Source of the DNA: Ochrobactrum chromiisoli
GTDB taxonomy: Bacteria; Pseudomonadota; Alphaproteobacteria; Rhizobiales; Rhizobiaceae
Length of the DNA stretch: 64,000 nt
Assembly (NCBI RefSeq): GCF_026241335.1
Contig: NZ_JAPHAV010000004.1
Coordinates: 1 to 64,000 of the forward strand
Reading direction: 5' to 3'
Shown here: positions 36,629-44,312 of the stretch, piece by piece
Layout of the letters: each line of letters begins with the position of its first letter
Position numbering within the stretch: position 1 is the first letter of the stretch
The notes under the pieces: model-generated
Database searches by the model: none
What the model was told of the DNA's origin: nothing
What the model saw: the letters and a program-made list of their open reading frames with translations, nothing else
Position numbers and translations under genes: made by a program

Positions 36629-37423
36629 TCAGGCTGCAACCTGAGCGGCTTCTTCAAAGAACAAAGCCTGGCTGATAAGCGCCTTGACCATGTCTGGATT
36701 AAACGGCTTGGTCACAAGGAAGGTCGGTTCAGGGCGCTCGCCGGTCAAGAGCCGCTCAGGGAACGCGGTGATGAAGATCACGGGGATTGTGCCATCCTGC
36801 AAAATCTCATTCACAGCATCAATGCCGGAACTGCCATCAGCCAATTGAATATCCGCAAGCACCATTCTCGGCTTTTCGCGGCTATAGAGCGCAAGCGCTT
36901 CATCCTTGGTGCGTGCAATGCCGACGACTTCATGGCCAAGACTCTCGACCATCTGTTCGATGTCCATCGCAATAAGCGGTTCATCTTCGATAATCATAAT
37001 TCGCGTTGCCACCTGTTTCGAAATTTCTGTCGAAGCAGATGTCAAAATACGGCCGAATTCACGCTCATCGATTTCAAGAATTTCAGCGGCTTCCCGATCA
37101 TTGAACCCTTCAACAGCGACGAGCAAAAAGGCCTGTCTCGGCAAAGGGGAAATATAAGAAAGATTTCGCGCTGCCTGCTTTTCCCATGCAAATTCAGAGG
37201 CAGGCTCCGGAATTTCGACAGAGGCCGTTTTATACAGATTGCAGAACAACCGATAAAGCGCGATCCGGTCTGCTGATGCAGGCGGGAAGATGCTGATGTC
37301 TGCGATCAATGCTTCCAATGTCGCAGCAACATAGGCGTCGCCTGATGCCTGCGAGCCTGTCAGAGCACGCGAAAAACGGCGGAGATAGGGAAGATGCGGC
37401 GCAATACGCGTCGATAACGTCAT
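36629..37423 (-). CDS. phyR: general stress response regulator PhyR
   Basis: A 264-aa anti-anti-sigma factor. The N-terminal sigma-like domain mimics regions 2 and 4 of an ECF sigma (LPYLRRFSRALTGSQASGDAYV; LPRQAFLLVAVEGFNDREAAEIL). The C-terminal receiver has the phospho-acceptor Asp in MVLADIQLADGSSG, acidic pair IIEDEP, and the switch Lys in VTKPFNPD. When phosphorylated it sequesters NepR and frees EcfG. Start ATG 37423 follows GAGGAG. It is divergent from nepR-ecfG and has its own EcfG promoter (37526-37550). Confidence 0.95.
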   Translation of the reverse strand: MTLSTRIAPHLPYLRRFSRALTGSQASGDAYVAATLEALIADISIFPPASADRIALYRLFCNLYKTASVEIPEPASEFAWEKQAARNLSYISPLPRQAFLLVAVEGFNDREAAEILEIDEREFGRILTSASTEISKQVATRIMIIEDEPLIAMDIEQMVESLGHEVVGIARTKDEALALYSREKPRMVLADIQLADGSSGIDAVNEILQDGTIPVIFITAFPERLLTGERPEPTFLVTKPFNPDMVKALISQALFFEEAAQVAA

Positions 37424-37525
37424 GGTTTTTGGACTCCTCATTGCCGCACTTCTTGCTTTTTACACTCACCGACAGGACGCGAAAGCTCTTCGGCAATGTT
37501 ATAGAGCACGGCATAATGCTACACA

Positions 37526-37550
37526 AACGTTGCAGTTTGAGAAAAGTTCC
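37526..37550 (-). promoter_or_regulatory. EcfG-type promoter of phyR
   Basis: Minus strand: GGAAC (37550-37546), 16 bases, CGTT (37529-37526). It is an exact consensus match and gives positive feedback on phyR. Confidence 0.75.
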
Positions 37551-37571
37551 TCGAGATTTTAAAAAAGTGAG

Positions 37572-37596
37572 GGAACTTTTTCAGAGTGGGCGCATT
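37572..37596 (+). promoter_or_regulatory. probable EcfG-type promoter of nepR-ecfG
   Basis: GGAAC (37572-37576), 16 bases, CATT (37593-37596), one mismatch from consensus. Its -35 region forms an inverted repeat with the -35 of the phyR promoter (AAAAGTTCC / GGAACTTTT). Confidence 0.5.
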
Positions 37597-37659
37597 TAGC
37601 CTCCAGAGTAATGCATTTGTGATCGTGGAACAGGGCGAGATGCCTGGAATGAATAAGTG

Positions 37660-37887
37660 ATGACAGAAAAGAAAAACCTTCAAGCGAACGGGGCCGGGAT
37701 CCGGCTCAACGGGCGCGTCCGGAAGGACATTTTAGGACCTAACTGCGAAGTCGGTCTCAAACTCAAAGCGCTTTATACCTCAATACAGGAAGAGACAATT
37801 CCGGATCGTTTCCTCGACCTTTTGGAAAAACTCGATCAGGCTGAACAGGAGAGTACGCGTGGGCAAAGCACTGGTTCCGTCGGCTGA
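37660..37887 (+). CDS. nepR: anti-sigma factor NepR
   Basis: A 75-aa protein with the NepR core GLKLKALYTSIQEETIPDRFLDLLEKLDQ and an N-terminal basic tail (RLNGRVRKDILGPN). It binds EcfG in unstressed cells and is titrated by phospho-PhyR. Start ATG 37660 (GTG 37657 is an alternative by one codon). It overlaps the ecfG start by 29 bases, indicating translational coupling. Confidence 0.92.
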   Translation: MTEKKNLQANGAGIRLNGRVRKDILGPNCEVGLKLKALYTSIQEETIPDRFLDLLEKLDQAEQESTRGQSTGSVG

Positions 37888-38431
37888 AGAGTTGGCGCAA
37901 TTCAAGCGCGAACTCCTGGCCTCGCTGCCAAGTTTGCGTGCGTTTGCGGTATCATTGATCGGCCAGCATGATCGTGCTGACGATCTGGTTCAGGACACAA
38001 TTATGAAAGCCTGGGCCAAGCAAGAATCCTTTGAGTTGGGAACCAACATCAAGGCATGGCTGTTTACGATCCTGCGCAACGAGTTTTACAGCCAGATGCG
38101 TAAGCGTGGTCGTGAGGTGCAGGATACGGACGGTGTTTTCAGCGAACAACTGGCTGTGCATCCATCGCAATATGGCACGCTTGATTTGCAGGATTTCAAG
38201 GTAGCGCTCGATCAGCTGCCTGATGACCAGCGTGAGGCCATCATTCTGATTGGAGCGTCTGGCTTTGCCTATGAAGAGGCTGCTGAAATCTGTGGCTGTG
38301 CTGTTGGCACGATCAAAAGCCGTGTCAGCCGTGCGCGCACGCGCCTTCAGGAGATACTGCAAATTGAAGGCGATGCAGACTACGGGCCGGATGCCAATTC
38401 ATCCCGCGCCACGCTGAGAAGCTTCGCCTGA
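37859..38431 (+). CDS. ecfG: general stress sigma factor EcfG (RpoE1)
   Basis: A 190-aa ECF15-type sigma factor. Region 2 shows LPSLRAFAVSLIGQHDRADDLVQDTIMKAWAKQESF and NIKAWLFTILRNEFYSQMRKR. Region 4 shows LPDDQREAIILIGASGFAYEEAAEICGCAVGTIKSRVSRARTRL. Start GTG 37859 lies inside nepR. It directs GGAAC-N16/17-CGTT promoters, several of which are found nearby in this window. Confidence 0.94.
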   Translation: MGKALVPSAEELAQFKRELLASLPSLRAFAVSLIGQHDRADDLVQDTIMKAWAKQESFELGTNIKAWLFTILRNEFYSQMRKRGREVQDTDGVFSEQLAVHPSQYGTLDLQDFKVALDQLPDDQREAIILIGASGFAYEEAAEICGCAVGTIKSRVSRARTRLQEILQIEGDADYGPDANSSRATLRSFA

Positions 38432-38471
38432 CGCCTGTGCTGATGCATGCAAATGCCGGAAACAGACCGGG

Positions 38472-38511
38472 AAAGCATTTCCTGTTTTGATTGAATTATT
38501 GGAAATGCTCT
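38472..38511. repeat. REP-like palindromic unit
   Basis: AGCATTTCC and GGAAATGCT arms around TGTTTTGATTGAATTATT. The same unit in inverted orientation is at 51876-51913. Confidence 0.6.
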
Positions 38512-38560
38512 GCCGGTTTGTTTTCACGCAATAGGCTACGAATTTCGGTTTCGGCATACC

Positions 38561-38683
38561 AGGCCGTGTGGACAATTATATTCTGGTTCGTGGTATGGAG
38601 ATACACGCCACGGCGGCCTTTTCTGCTGTTCAGAAACAAAACCTTCTCATGCCACGACTGAAAAATAATTGTCCACACGGCCT
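38561..38683. mobile_element. MITE-like element with 19-bp perfect terminal inverted repeats
   Basis: A 123-bp segment bounded by AGGCCGTGTGGACAATTAT (38561-38579) and its exact reverse complement (38665-38683). The similarity of the two ends continues imperfectly to about 38 bases (TTCGTGGTATGGAG / CTCATGCCACGAC). It encodes no transposase. The rest of the 348-bp gap between ecfG and the kinase gene holds only the REP-like unit at 38472 and the kinase leader. No clear target duplication could be seen. Confidence 0.5.
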
Positions 38684-38779
38684 AGGCACTTGAAGAGTTC
38701 GCTTTACTAATATTTGCTTGTCAAACCATTATGGAAGATCCGTGCGGTCCTCCGCACTGGTTTGTAACTTTGAATTCTT

Positions 38780-40213
38780 GTGGATTTGCCGTTGTCATCA
38801 GCCTTTTCAAACCGCCTGTTCAAACCTTCGATGCGCCCGATTGCCTTTATCGTGTCGCTTAGTCTGGTTTTGTTATCGGCGTTGATAACCCTGTTTCTTT
38901 CCTATGGTGTGAACAAACAGGTTGTCGATATTTCAAGGAACTTTGAACTGCGCGAGCAGGTCAACAGGGTGACACGCATTGCCTATAATATTGAGATGAG
39001 CCGTCGCGGATATCTTCTGACGCTGGATGAAGATTATCTTGATCGCTACGAGCGTTCGATTGCCAATATTGACCAGACGCTGGATGATCTTGCCGTCATG
39101 ACAGAAAATAATCCGCCGCAGCATGCGCGGGTTATAGAGATCAAGTCGCTGGTTAAGCAGGGTCAAAAAGATGTTCGTGAGACGATCATTCTTGCCAGGC
39201 AAGGCAAGATTGGCGAGGCCACTCAACAACTTCGCAGTAACGAGGGCAAAAATCTGCGCGATCAGCTTGCGCAAACAGTGTCGCAATTTGTCGCCACGGA
39301 GGGACAGGAACTTGCACAGCGCAATGCCTATATAGACAGGATGCGCTCCTTGCTGACGGCGACTTCGATCGTCGCGCTTACCTCAGCAGCCGTGCTGGGT
39401 TTTTTGCTTTTGTCACGTGTTCAGCGCGCGGCACGTCTGCTCTTTGAAGGGCAGTCGGCTTTGCTGTCTGAGAAAGAGCTTCTTGAGGAACGCGTGAAAG
39501 AGCGAACAGCGGAGCTCGAACGGGAGCGTGCTGTTGCTGAGCATGAGCGCAAACGGGTTGAAATCCTTTTGCAGGATTCAAACCACCGCATCGGCAATTC
39601 ACTGGCCACTGTTTCTTCGTTGCTTGGCCTGCAATTGCGACAAACGCGCAGTGAAGAAGCCCGCGCGGCCCTCGTTGCGGCGCGCGATCGGGTGCAGACG
39701 GTTTCGACCGCGCATCGCAGGCTCCGGCTGGGCGAGGATATGGAATCGACGCGAATTGATGAGTTTCTGGAAACAGTTATCGAAGATATCCGCGAGGGAA
39801 TTGCGGATGATCGCCAAATCACTTTCACAACGGATTTTGCGCCACTTGATCTCAAAGCGCGGGATGTTACGACAATCGGTATCATTCTGGGCGAGCTTAT
39901 CACCAATGCGATCAAGCATGCTTTCAAGGGGCGGCAAGGCGGTCGAATTTCAGTTAGCTTCAAAAATGACGTTGAGAGTGGAAAGCCTGCTTTGATGGTC
40001 GAAGATGACGGTATCGGCTGGCAGGGTGGCGATACGGATAATGCGCGCGAACAGAATGGCCTTGGCACGCTGGTGGTCGAGCAACTTTGCATGCAGTTTG
40101 GCGAAAAGCCGGTTTATTCGACGTCCGAAGATGGTACGGGAACACGCGTGATCGTCCGGTTGTCCTCCCTTGTTCACGCGCGGCCAGATCAGGAGCACGA
40201 AGCTTCGTCATAA
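38780..40213 (+). CDS. CHASE3-type membrane sensor histidine kinase (HisKA_2)
   Basis: A 477-aa kinase. A membrane helix at about residues 20-42, a periplasmic CHASE3-like helical sensor (residues 43-190, with SRRGYLLTLDEDYLDRY), a second helix at about 192-212, a coiled linker (SEKELLEERVKERTAELERERA), then HisKA_2 with phosphoacceptor His in QDSNHRIGNSLATVSSLLGLQ, and an ATPase domain (GELITNAIKHAFKG, VEDDGIGWQGG, NGLGTLVVEQL). Located directly after ecfG in the same direction, it is a probable PhyR kinase. GTG 38780 is the start used. Confidence 0.9.
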   Translation: MDLPLSSAFSNRLFKPSMRPIAFIVSLSLVLLSALITLFLSYGVNKQVVDISRNFELREQVNRVTRIAYNIEMSRRGYLLTLDEDYLDRYERSIANIDQTLDDLAVMTENNPPQHARVIEIKSLVKQGQKDVRETIILARQGKIGEATQQLRSNEGKNLRDQLAQTVSQFVATEGQELAQRNAYIDRMRSLLTATSIVALTSAAVLGFLLLSRVQRAARLLFEGQSALLSEKELLEERVKERTAELERERAVAEHERKRVEILLQDSNHRIGNSLATVSSLLGLQLRQTRSEEARAALVAARDRVQTVSTAHRRLRLGEDMESTRIDEFLETVIEDIREGIADDRQITFTTDFAPLDLKARDVTTIGIILGELITNAIKHAFKGRQGGRISVSFKNDVESGKPALMVEDDGIGWQGGDTDNAREQNGLGTLVVEQLCMQFGEKPVYSTSEDGTGTRVIVRLSSLVHARPDQEHEASS

Positions 40214-40273
40214 AAACGGCCCCCAACGAAACATCGCGGGGAGCCGGTCTCATCTGTTTTGCTTATCGTAAAA

Positions 40274-40702
40274 TCAGCGCTTCGTCTTATTTGAAAGCAA
40301 GCTCACCAGCGCTATGCCTGCCAATGGCAGTGCGACAGCGAGAATTGGACGTTTCAGAATTGACGGCACGGTTGCAATTGCAGCCGTTGCCACGAGTGCT
40401 GATTTGTCTGCGGCGATACGCTCTTTGCGTTTCTTTTCTTCTGCCGCAGCCTGAACTTTGAGCACTGCAATGATAAGCAGAGCAATGATAATCGATAGCC
40501 CTGCGAGAATGAGTGCAGCAATCGGCCCGCCGTAATTTTGAGCCAGTGCAAGAAAAGCGGCGACGCAAAGAAACACAACCGCGATCAGTCCGAAGACAGC
40601 AATTGCCGCTCCAAAAATTGCAGCACGTTTAGCACGTCCGGTGAGAAGCTTTAGCTCATCACCGGCAAGCGTTGCCACGACTGGTGCCAGAAGCTTCAGC
40701 AT
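40274..40702 (-). CDS. membrane protein, YqjE / holin-like (DUF1469) type
   Basis: A 142-aa protein with two long hydrophobic helices (IFGAAIAVFGLIAVVFLCVAAFLALA and PIAALILAGLSIIIALLIIAVL), a charged linker KVQAAAEEKKRKER, and a further hydrophobic stretch near the end. This is the layout of YqjE/holin-like stress proteins. It starts eight bases after the DUF883 gene and forms an operon with it. Confidence 0.75.
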   Translation of the reverse strand: MLKLLAPVVATLAGDELKLLTGRAKRAAIFGAAIAVFGLIAVVFLCVAAFLALAQNYGGPIAALILAGLSIIIALLIIAVLKVQAAAEEKKRKERIAADKSALVATAAIATVPSILKRPILAVALPLAGIALVSLLSNKTKR

Positions 40703-40710
40703 GGCGCGGA

Positions 40711-41064
40711 TCAGCGGCGCGAGAGAAGGGCGAGCAGATAACCGATACCAACAGCCGTCGCCAGCGATGCAATCGGTTTGGCCCGCACTGTTTCGGTCAA
40801 CTGCGCTTCGACATCCTGCGCTTTGCTTTTCAGGTCATCGACAACGTCTTCACCCTGCACATATGCGCTTTTATACGTTTGCTTGGCGGTGCGTTTCGCA
40901 TCGCGCACAGTCTGGGAACCAAGATTCGCCAGGGTTGCGGCGATGGCAGCAATATCTTCCTTCAGCTGCTCGACCTGAGACTGAAGGTCTTCAGTTGTCG
41001 AATCGGTCAGTGCCTCTTCGAGATTTTCCTCAATCTTACGCGTGTTGGTTGTTCCGCGCGCCAT
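40711..41064 (-). CDS. DUF883 (ElaB/YqjD-like) membrane-anchored protein
   Basis: A 117-aa protein with a long amphipathic helix (residues 10-95: DLQSQVEQLKEDIAAIAATL, DLKSKAQDVEAQL) and a C-terminal hydrophobic tail (SLATAVGIGYLLALLSRR). It resembles E. coli YqjD/ElaB, inner-membrane proteins linked to ribosomes in stationary phase. In an operon with the YqjE-like gene. No EcfG promoter was found upstream. Confidence 0.83.
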   Translation of the reverse strand: MARGTTNTRKIEENLEEALTDSTTEDLQSQVEQLKEDIAAIAATLANLGSQTVRDAKRTAKQTYKSAYVQGEDVVDDLKSKAQDVEAQLTETVRAKPIASLATAVGIGYLLALLSRR

Positions 41065-41323
41065 GTCAGGCCTCCTGTTTAATCACTGTTTGCAACATAT
41101 GTTGTTCGACGAGTGGTCTAATTTCTAAAATTGCATCCCACGGTAACAGACGTCGAGCCAATTTAGGCATCAAGAAGACGACAAGCAACCGTATCAATTC
41201 ACCACAATAACGTTGTTACGGCGCAATGGTTGCATGTTCAGGCATAAGTCAGCAACTCAAACCATGACGATCTGCAAGTCATGGTAAATATCGCTGGAAT
41301 CGTTTGCGCTGACGCGTCCTGTC

Positions 41324-41485
41324 TTACGCAAAAAACAGATAGGCTGCGCAAGCGACAGTGATGAAAGCCAGACCGCCGTAATAGGATGGCTTTAATGATC
41401 GCGCGCGAACAGGCAATGGATCATCGTTGCCTGCCATCGCCATACGAGCAGCGTTTTCAAGTGCCTGAATGTCTTTAAGCATCAT
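41324..41485 (-). CDS. small membrane protein, unknown function
   Basis: A 53-aa protein, MMLKDIQALENAARMAMAG...PSYYGGLAFITVACAAYLFFA: an N-terminal soluble helix and one C-terminal membrane helix. ATG 41485 has a strong GGAGGAGAG site. No family recognised. The gap 41065-41323 holds nothing recognisable. Confidence 0.6.
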   Translation of the reverse strand: MMLKDIQALENAARMAMAGNDDPLPVRARSLKPSYYGGLAFITVACAAYLFFA

Positions 41486-41808
41486 GAGCCTCTCCTCCCG
41501 AATTCCGTTCAGTCCCAGGCAATGATTGGAAATGCCCAAACTATCCCCAAACTGTCCATTGCAGCATATCACGCCTGATTTGAAGCTTTTATGCAAGTGC
41601 TATCCCGATAAGGGGATCAGCGTTCTTGGGGGCAGCAGGTTTGAGAAATTTATGTGTTCAATCCTAAAAATAGCAGCATTTTCAAAACATGACTTGCATC
41701 ATCATATTAATGGGAGTTAAGAAAAGGCCTCAAGTGGCATGACAGGCGGCGGGGCAGTCTGCATGATTGATCTGTCATGTACGCTCGGACCTGAACAATC
41801 AAAAGGCG
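41486..41808. other. intergenic region before the exbB-exbD-tonB operon
   Basis: A 323-base gap, AT-rich towards its middle. No convincing ORF or RNA. It contains one TGA-N9-TCA match, listed separately. Confidence 0.4.
41690..41704 (+). promoter_or_regulatory. candidate iron-responsive operator (RirA-type IRO)
   Basis: TGACTTGCATCATCA fits TGA-N9-TCA, the IRO pattern bound by RirA in Rhizobiales, located 105 bases before exbB. A short motif can occur by chance (expected about 0.08 times in this gap), so support is only the match plus the iron-transport function of the operon. Confidence 0.35.
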
Positions 41809-42768
41809 ATGAAAATGACTGGTTTCTGGCGAAAAAGCTTCATGGCTGCGGCGATGGGCATGGGGCTGCTGGCATTTGCGGGTTCTGCACTTGCACAGGA
41901 GGCACAGCAGCCTGCCAACGATAGCCCCGCTGCGACCAGCCCAGCCCCCGTTCAAGCACCGGCAGCCCAGCCCGCCATTATACCATCCGCAACCCCAGCA
42001 AGTGAACCCAATGCAGCAGAGCCACTGACCGCAACCGAGGCGCCCCCTGCTTTTGTCCTGCCGCATGACCTTTCGCCATGGGGTATGTTCATGGCCGCCG
42101 ACTGGGTTGTGAAAGGGGTGATGATCGGTCTTGCGGTTGCATCACTTTTAACCTGGACGATCTTGATCGCGAAATCGCTTGAACTGGCCGGTGCTCGCAG
42201 CCGCGCCAAACACGCATTGAAGATCATTGGTCATTCGGCGACACTTTCCGAAGCTGTTCGTACACTTGAAGGCGCGAAGGGACCGGCTTCCATTCTGGTC
42301 CGCGCTGCCGAAGATGAAGTTCGTCTTTCTGGCCCGGCATTGGCGCGTGCCGGAGGGGAAGGCCTTAAGGAGCGCGTTACCTCGCGCCTGTCGCGCATCG
42401 AAGCAAAAGCCGGACGCCGTCTTTCCAAGGGTACGGGCATTCTGGCAACCATCGGTTCGGTCGCGCCCTTTGTCGGTCTTTTTGGAACTGTGTGGGGCAT
42501 CATGAATTCGTTTATCGGCATCAGTCAGGCACAGACGACCAATCTTGCTGTTGTTGCTCCGGGCATTGCAGAAGCGTTGCTCGCCACGGCCATCGGCCTT
42601 GTTGCGGCCATTCCTGCCGTTGTTATCTATAACGTTTTCGCCCGTTCAATCACTGGTTACCGCGCGCTGCTTGCCGATGCTTCAGCGGGCGTTGAGCGTC
42701 TGGTAAGCCGGGATCTTGACTTCAGAACAGCTGGCGTGCGTGAAGGCGCGCTGCACGCAGCGGAGTAG
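41809..42768 (+). CDS. exbB: TonB-system energiser ExbB
   Basis: A 319-aa proton-channel subunit. The N-terminal signal-like segment (MGMGLLAFAGSALAQE) and a Pro/Ala-rich periplasmic stretch (residues 25-85) are the extended form common in alphaproteobacteria. Three membrane helices follow with the MotA/TolQ motif TIGSVAPFVGLFGTVWGIM and EALLATAIGLVAAIPAVV. ATG 41809 has AAAAGG upstream. First gene of exbB-exbD-tonB. Confidence 0.92.
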   Translation: MKMTGFWRKSFMAAAMGMGLLAFAGSALAQEAQQPANDSPAATSPAPVQAPAAQPAIIPSATPASEPNAAEPLTATEAPPAFVLPHDLSPWGMFMAADWVVKGVMIGLAVASLLTWTILIAKSLELAGARSRAKHALKIIGHSATLSEAVRTLEGAKGPASILVRAAEDEVRLSGPALARAGGEGLKERVTSRLSRIEAKAGRRLSKGTGILATIGSVAPFVGLFGTVWGIMNSFIGISQAQTTNLAVVAPGIAEALLATAIGLVAAIPAVVIYNVFARSITGYRALLADASAGVERLVSRDLDFRTAGVREGALHAAE

Positions 42769-42772
42769 TATC

Positions 42773-43249
42773 ATGGCTGGCAAAGTTCGAGAAGGCGATG
42801 GCGACGATCTGGAACTGAACCACGAAATCAACGTGACACCGTTCATCGATGTTATGCTGGTTCTCCTGATCATCTTCATGGTTGCGGCCCCTCTTGCGAC
42901 TGTGGACATCAACGTGGATCTGCCTGCGTCGACTGCAACACCTGCACCTCGCCCTGACAAGCCGATCTATGTGACGCTCAAGGAAGATTTATCCATCAGC
43001 GTTGGCAACGACACGGTTGCTCGCGAAGGACTGGGGCAAAAGCTTGACGGTGTGTCTGAGCGAAACAAGGATGCGCGGGTCTTTTTGCGGGCTGACAAAA
43101 TGGTTGGTTACGGTGAATTGATGCGTGTGATGAACCTGCTGCGAGAAGCTGGCTATCTCAAGATTGCGCTGGTCGGCCTTGAAACTGTGGGGGCTGCCTC
43201 TGATGGTTCAGCACCAGCCTCTGCGCCGGTTGGTCAGGGAGCACAGTAA
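42773..43249 (+). CDS. exbD: TonB-system protein ExbD
   Basis: A 158-aa protein. A short cytoplasmic N-terminus is followed by one membrane helix with the conserved Asp ([21 protein letters not shown]) and a periplasmic domain (VFLRADKMVGYGELMRVMNLLREAGYLKIALVG). It lies four bases after exbB. Confidence 0.92.
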   Translation: MAGKVREGDGDDLELNHEINVTPFIDVMLVLLIIFMVAAPLATVDINVDLPASTATPAPRPDKPIYVTLKEDLSISVGNDTVAREGLGQKLDGVSERNKDARVFLRADKMVGYGELMRVMNLLREAGYLKIALVGLETVGAASDGSAPASAPVGQGAQ

Positions 43250-44170
43250 ATGGACAGATTGCCGCCCGAACATCCCCCCCTTAAAAATGTGGCATCGACG
43301 GATAGCCATCATTATTCCTTTTGGCATGATGCAGGGCGTTGGATTGGTGCGGGGATTATCGTCTTAAGTGTACATGCTGCCGGCGCCTATGCGATCAGCA
43401 TGAATCAGGATGAGGATCAGCCGGATGGCGCGCAGGTTGCTGCCATGGTGGTTGAGTTTGCACCTGAGCCGGAAGCTCCGATGGAAGAAGTGGTGTCCGA
43501 AGCACCTCAACAGGAAACGGCTGTAGAGCCTGTCGAAGAGGTTCAACCGGAGCCCGTCGTTGAGGAGATCAAGGAGCCGGAACCAGAGCCGGAGCCTGAA
43601 GTGATCAATGAACCGGAAGAGGTAATTCCGGATATTGTTGAGGCCCCTAAGCCGGAAGTGGCTGTACCGGCTCCGGTCGAAAAGCCGAAGCCAAAGATTG
43701 AAAAGCCGAAGGAAGAGAAGCCAAAGGCCGAAAAGCCAAAGCCGGTCAAGAAAATCGAAAAGCCGAAGCCAAAGCAGGCGGAGAAGGCCAAGGAAACGCG
43801 CCAGGCAAGTGCGCCGCGCATGGACGTGGATTCGGGTGCCAAACCCGTTGCCAATCGCCGTGGCGACAACAACGCATCAGCTGGTGTCAGTTCCAATAAG
43901 TGGCAGTCGAAACTTTATTCGCACTTGTTGCGCCGCACGCGTTCATTGCAGCGTCAAGCTGGCAGAGGTGTGAAAGGGACGGCACAGGTTGCGTTTGTCG
44001 TTGATCCGTCTGGTAATATTCTCTCTGTGAAACTGGCGCGCTCATCGGGCAATCCAACTGTTGATGAACTGGCTGTTCAGGCCACGCGCAACTCATCGCC
44101 CGTGCCTGCGCCACCCGCCGCAATTGCAAAGCCGCGGATGCCAATCACGGTGCCAATTCAGTTCAAATAG
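43250..44170 (+). CDS. tonB: energy-transducing protein TonB
   Basis: A 306-aa protein with an N-terminal anchor (ALYAIS-type helix at about residues 30-50), a long Glu/Pro/Lys-rich spacer (residues 70-190, repeats of EPEPEP and KPKPK) that spans the periplasm, and a C-terminal TonB domain (SKLYSHLLRRTRSLQRQAGRGVKGTAQVAFVVDPSG). It starts directly at the exbD stop. It powers TonB-dependent receptors, e.g. siderophore and haem uptake. Confidence 0.92.
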   Translation: MDRLPPEHPPLKNVASTDSHHYSFWHDAGRWIGAGIIVLSVHAAGAYAISMNQDEDQPDGAQVAAMVVEFAPEPEAPMEEVVSEAPQQETAVEPVEEVQPEPVVEEIKEPEPEPEPEVINEPEEVIPDIVEAPKPEVAVPAPVEKPKPKIEKPKEEKPKAEKPKPVKKIEKPKPKQAEKAKETRQASAPRMDVDSGAKPVANRRGDNNASAGVSSNKWQSKLYSHLLRRTRSLQRQAGRGVKGTAQVAFVVDPSGNILSVKLARSSGNPTVDELAVQATRNSSPVPAPPAAIAKPRMPITVPIQFK

Positions 44171-44188
44171 GCAGCGAAGCGATGTCTT

Positions 44189-44232
44189 AGAGCAACTCCG
44201 GCAAAAGCGGAAACCGGTTTGTTAAACTCTAC
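44189..44232. repeat. short extragenic repeat fragment
   Basis: TTAGAGCAACTCCGGCAAAAGCGGAAACCGGTTT-type unit (only described), with the AGAGCA...GCAAAAG...CGGTTT order seen in the copy at 17314. Confidence 0.4.
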
Positions 44233-44263
44233 ATCGAGCATCACCAGCCCGCTTCCGCCAATA

Positions 44264-44290
44264 AAAAAGCGCGGAATGTCCGCGCTTTCT
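44264..44290. terminator. bidirectional terminator between tonB and glmM
   Basis: AAAAAGCGCGGA ATGT CCGCGCTTT hairpin between convergent genes. Confidence 0.75.
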
Positions 44291-44312
44291 GATGCTTTAT
44301 CTCGCATGCCGA

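Noticed and set aside
43635..43973. Arg/Ser-rich frame inside tonB
   Set aside because: Frame-shifted reading of the Pro/Lys-rich tonB spacer.
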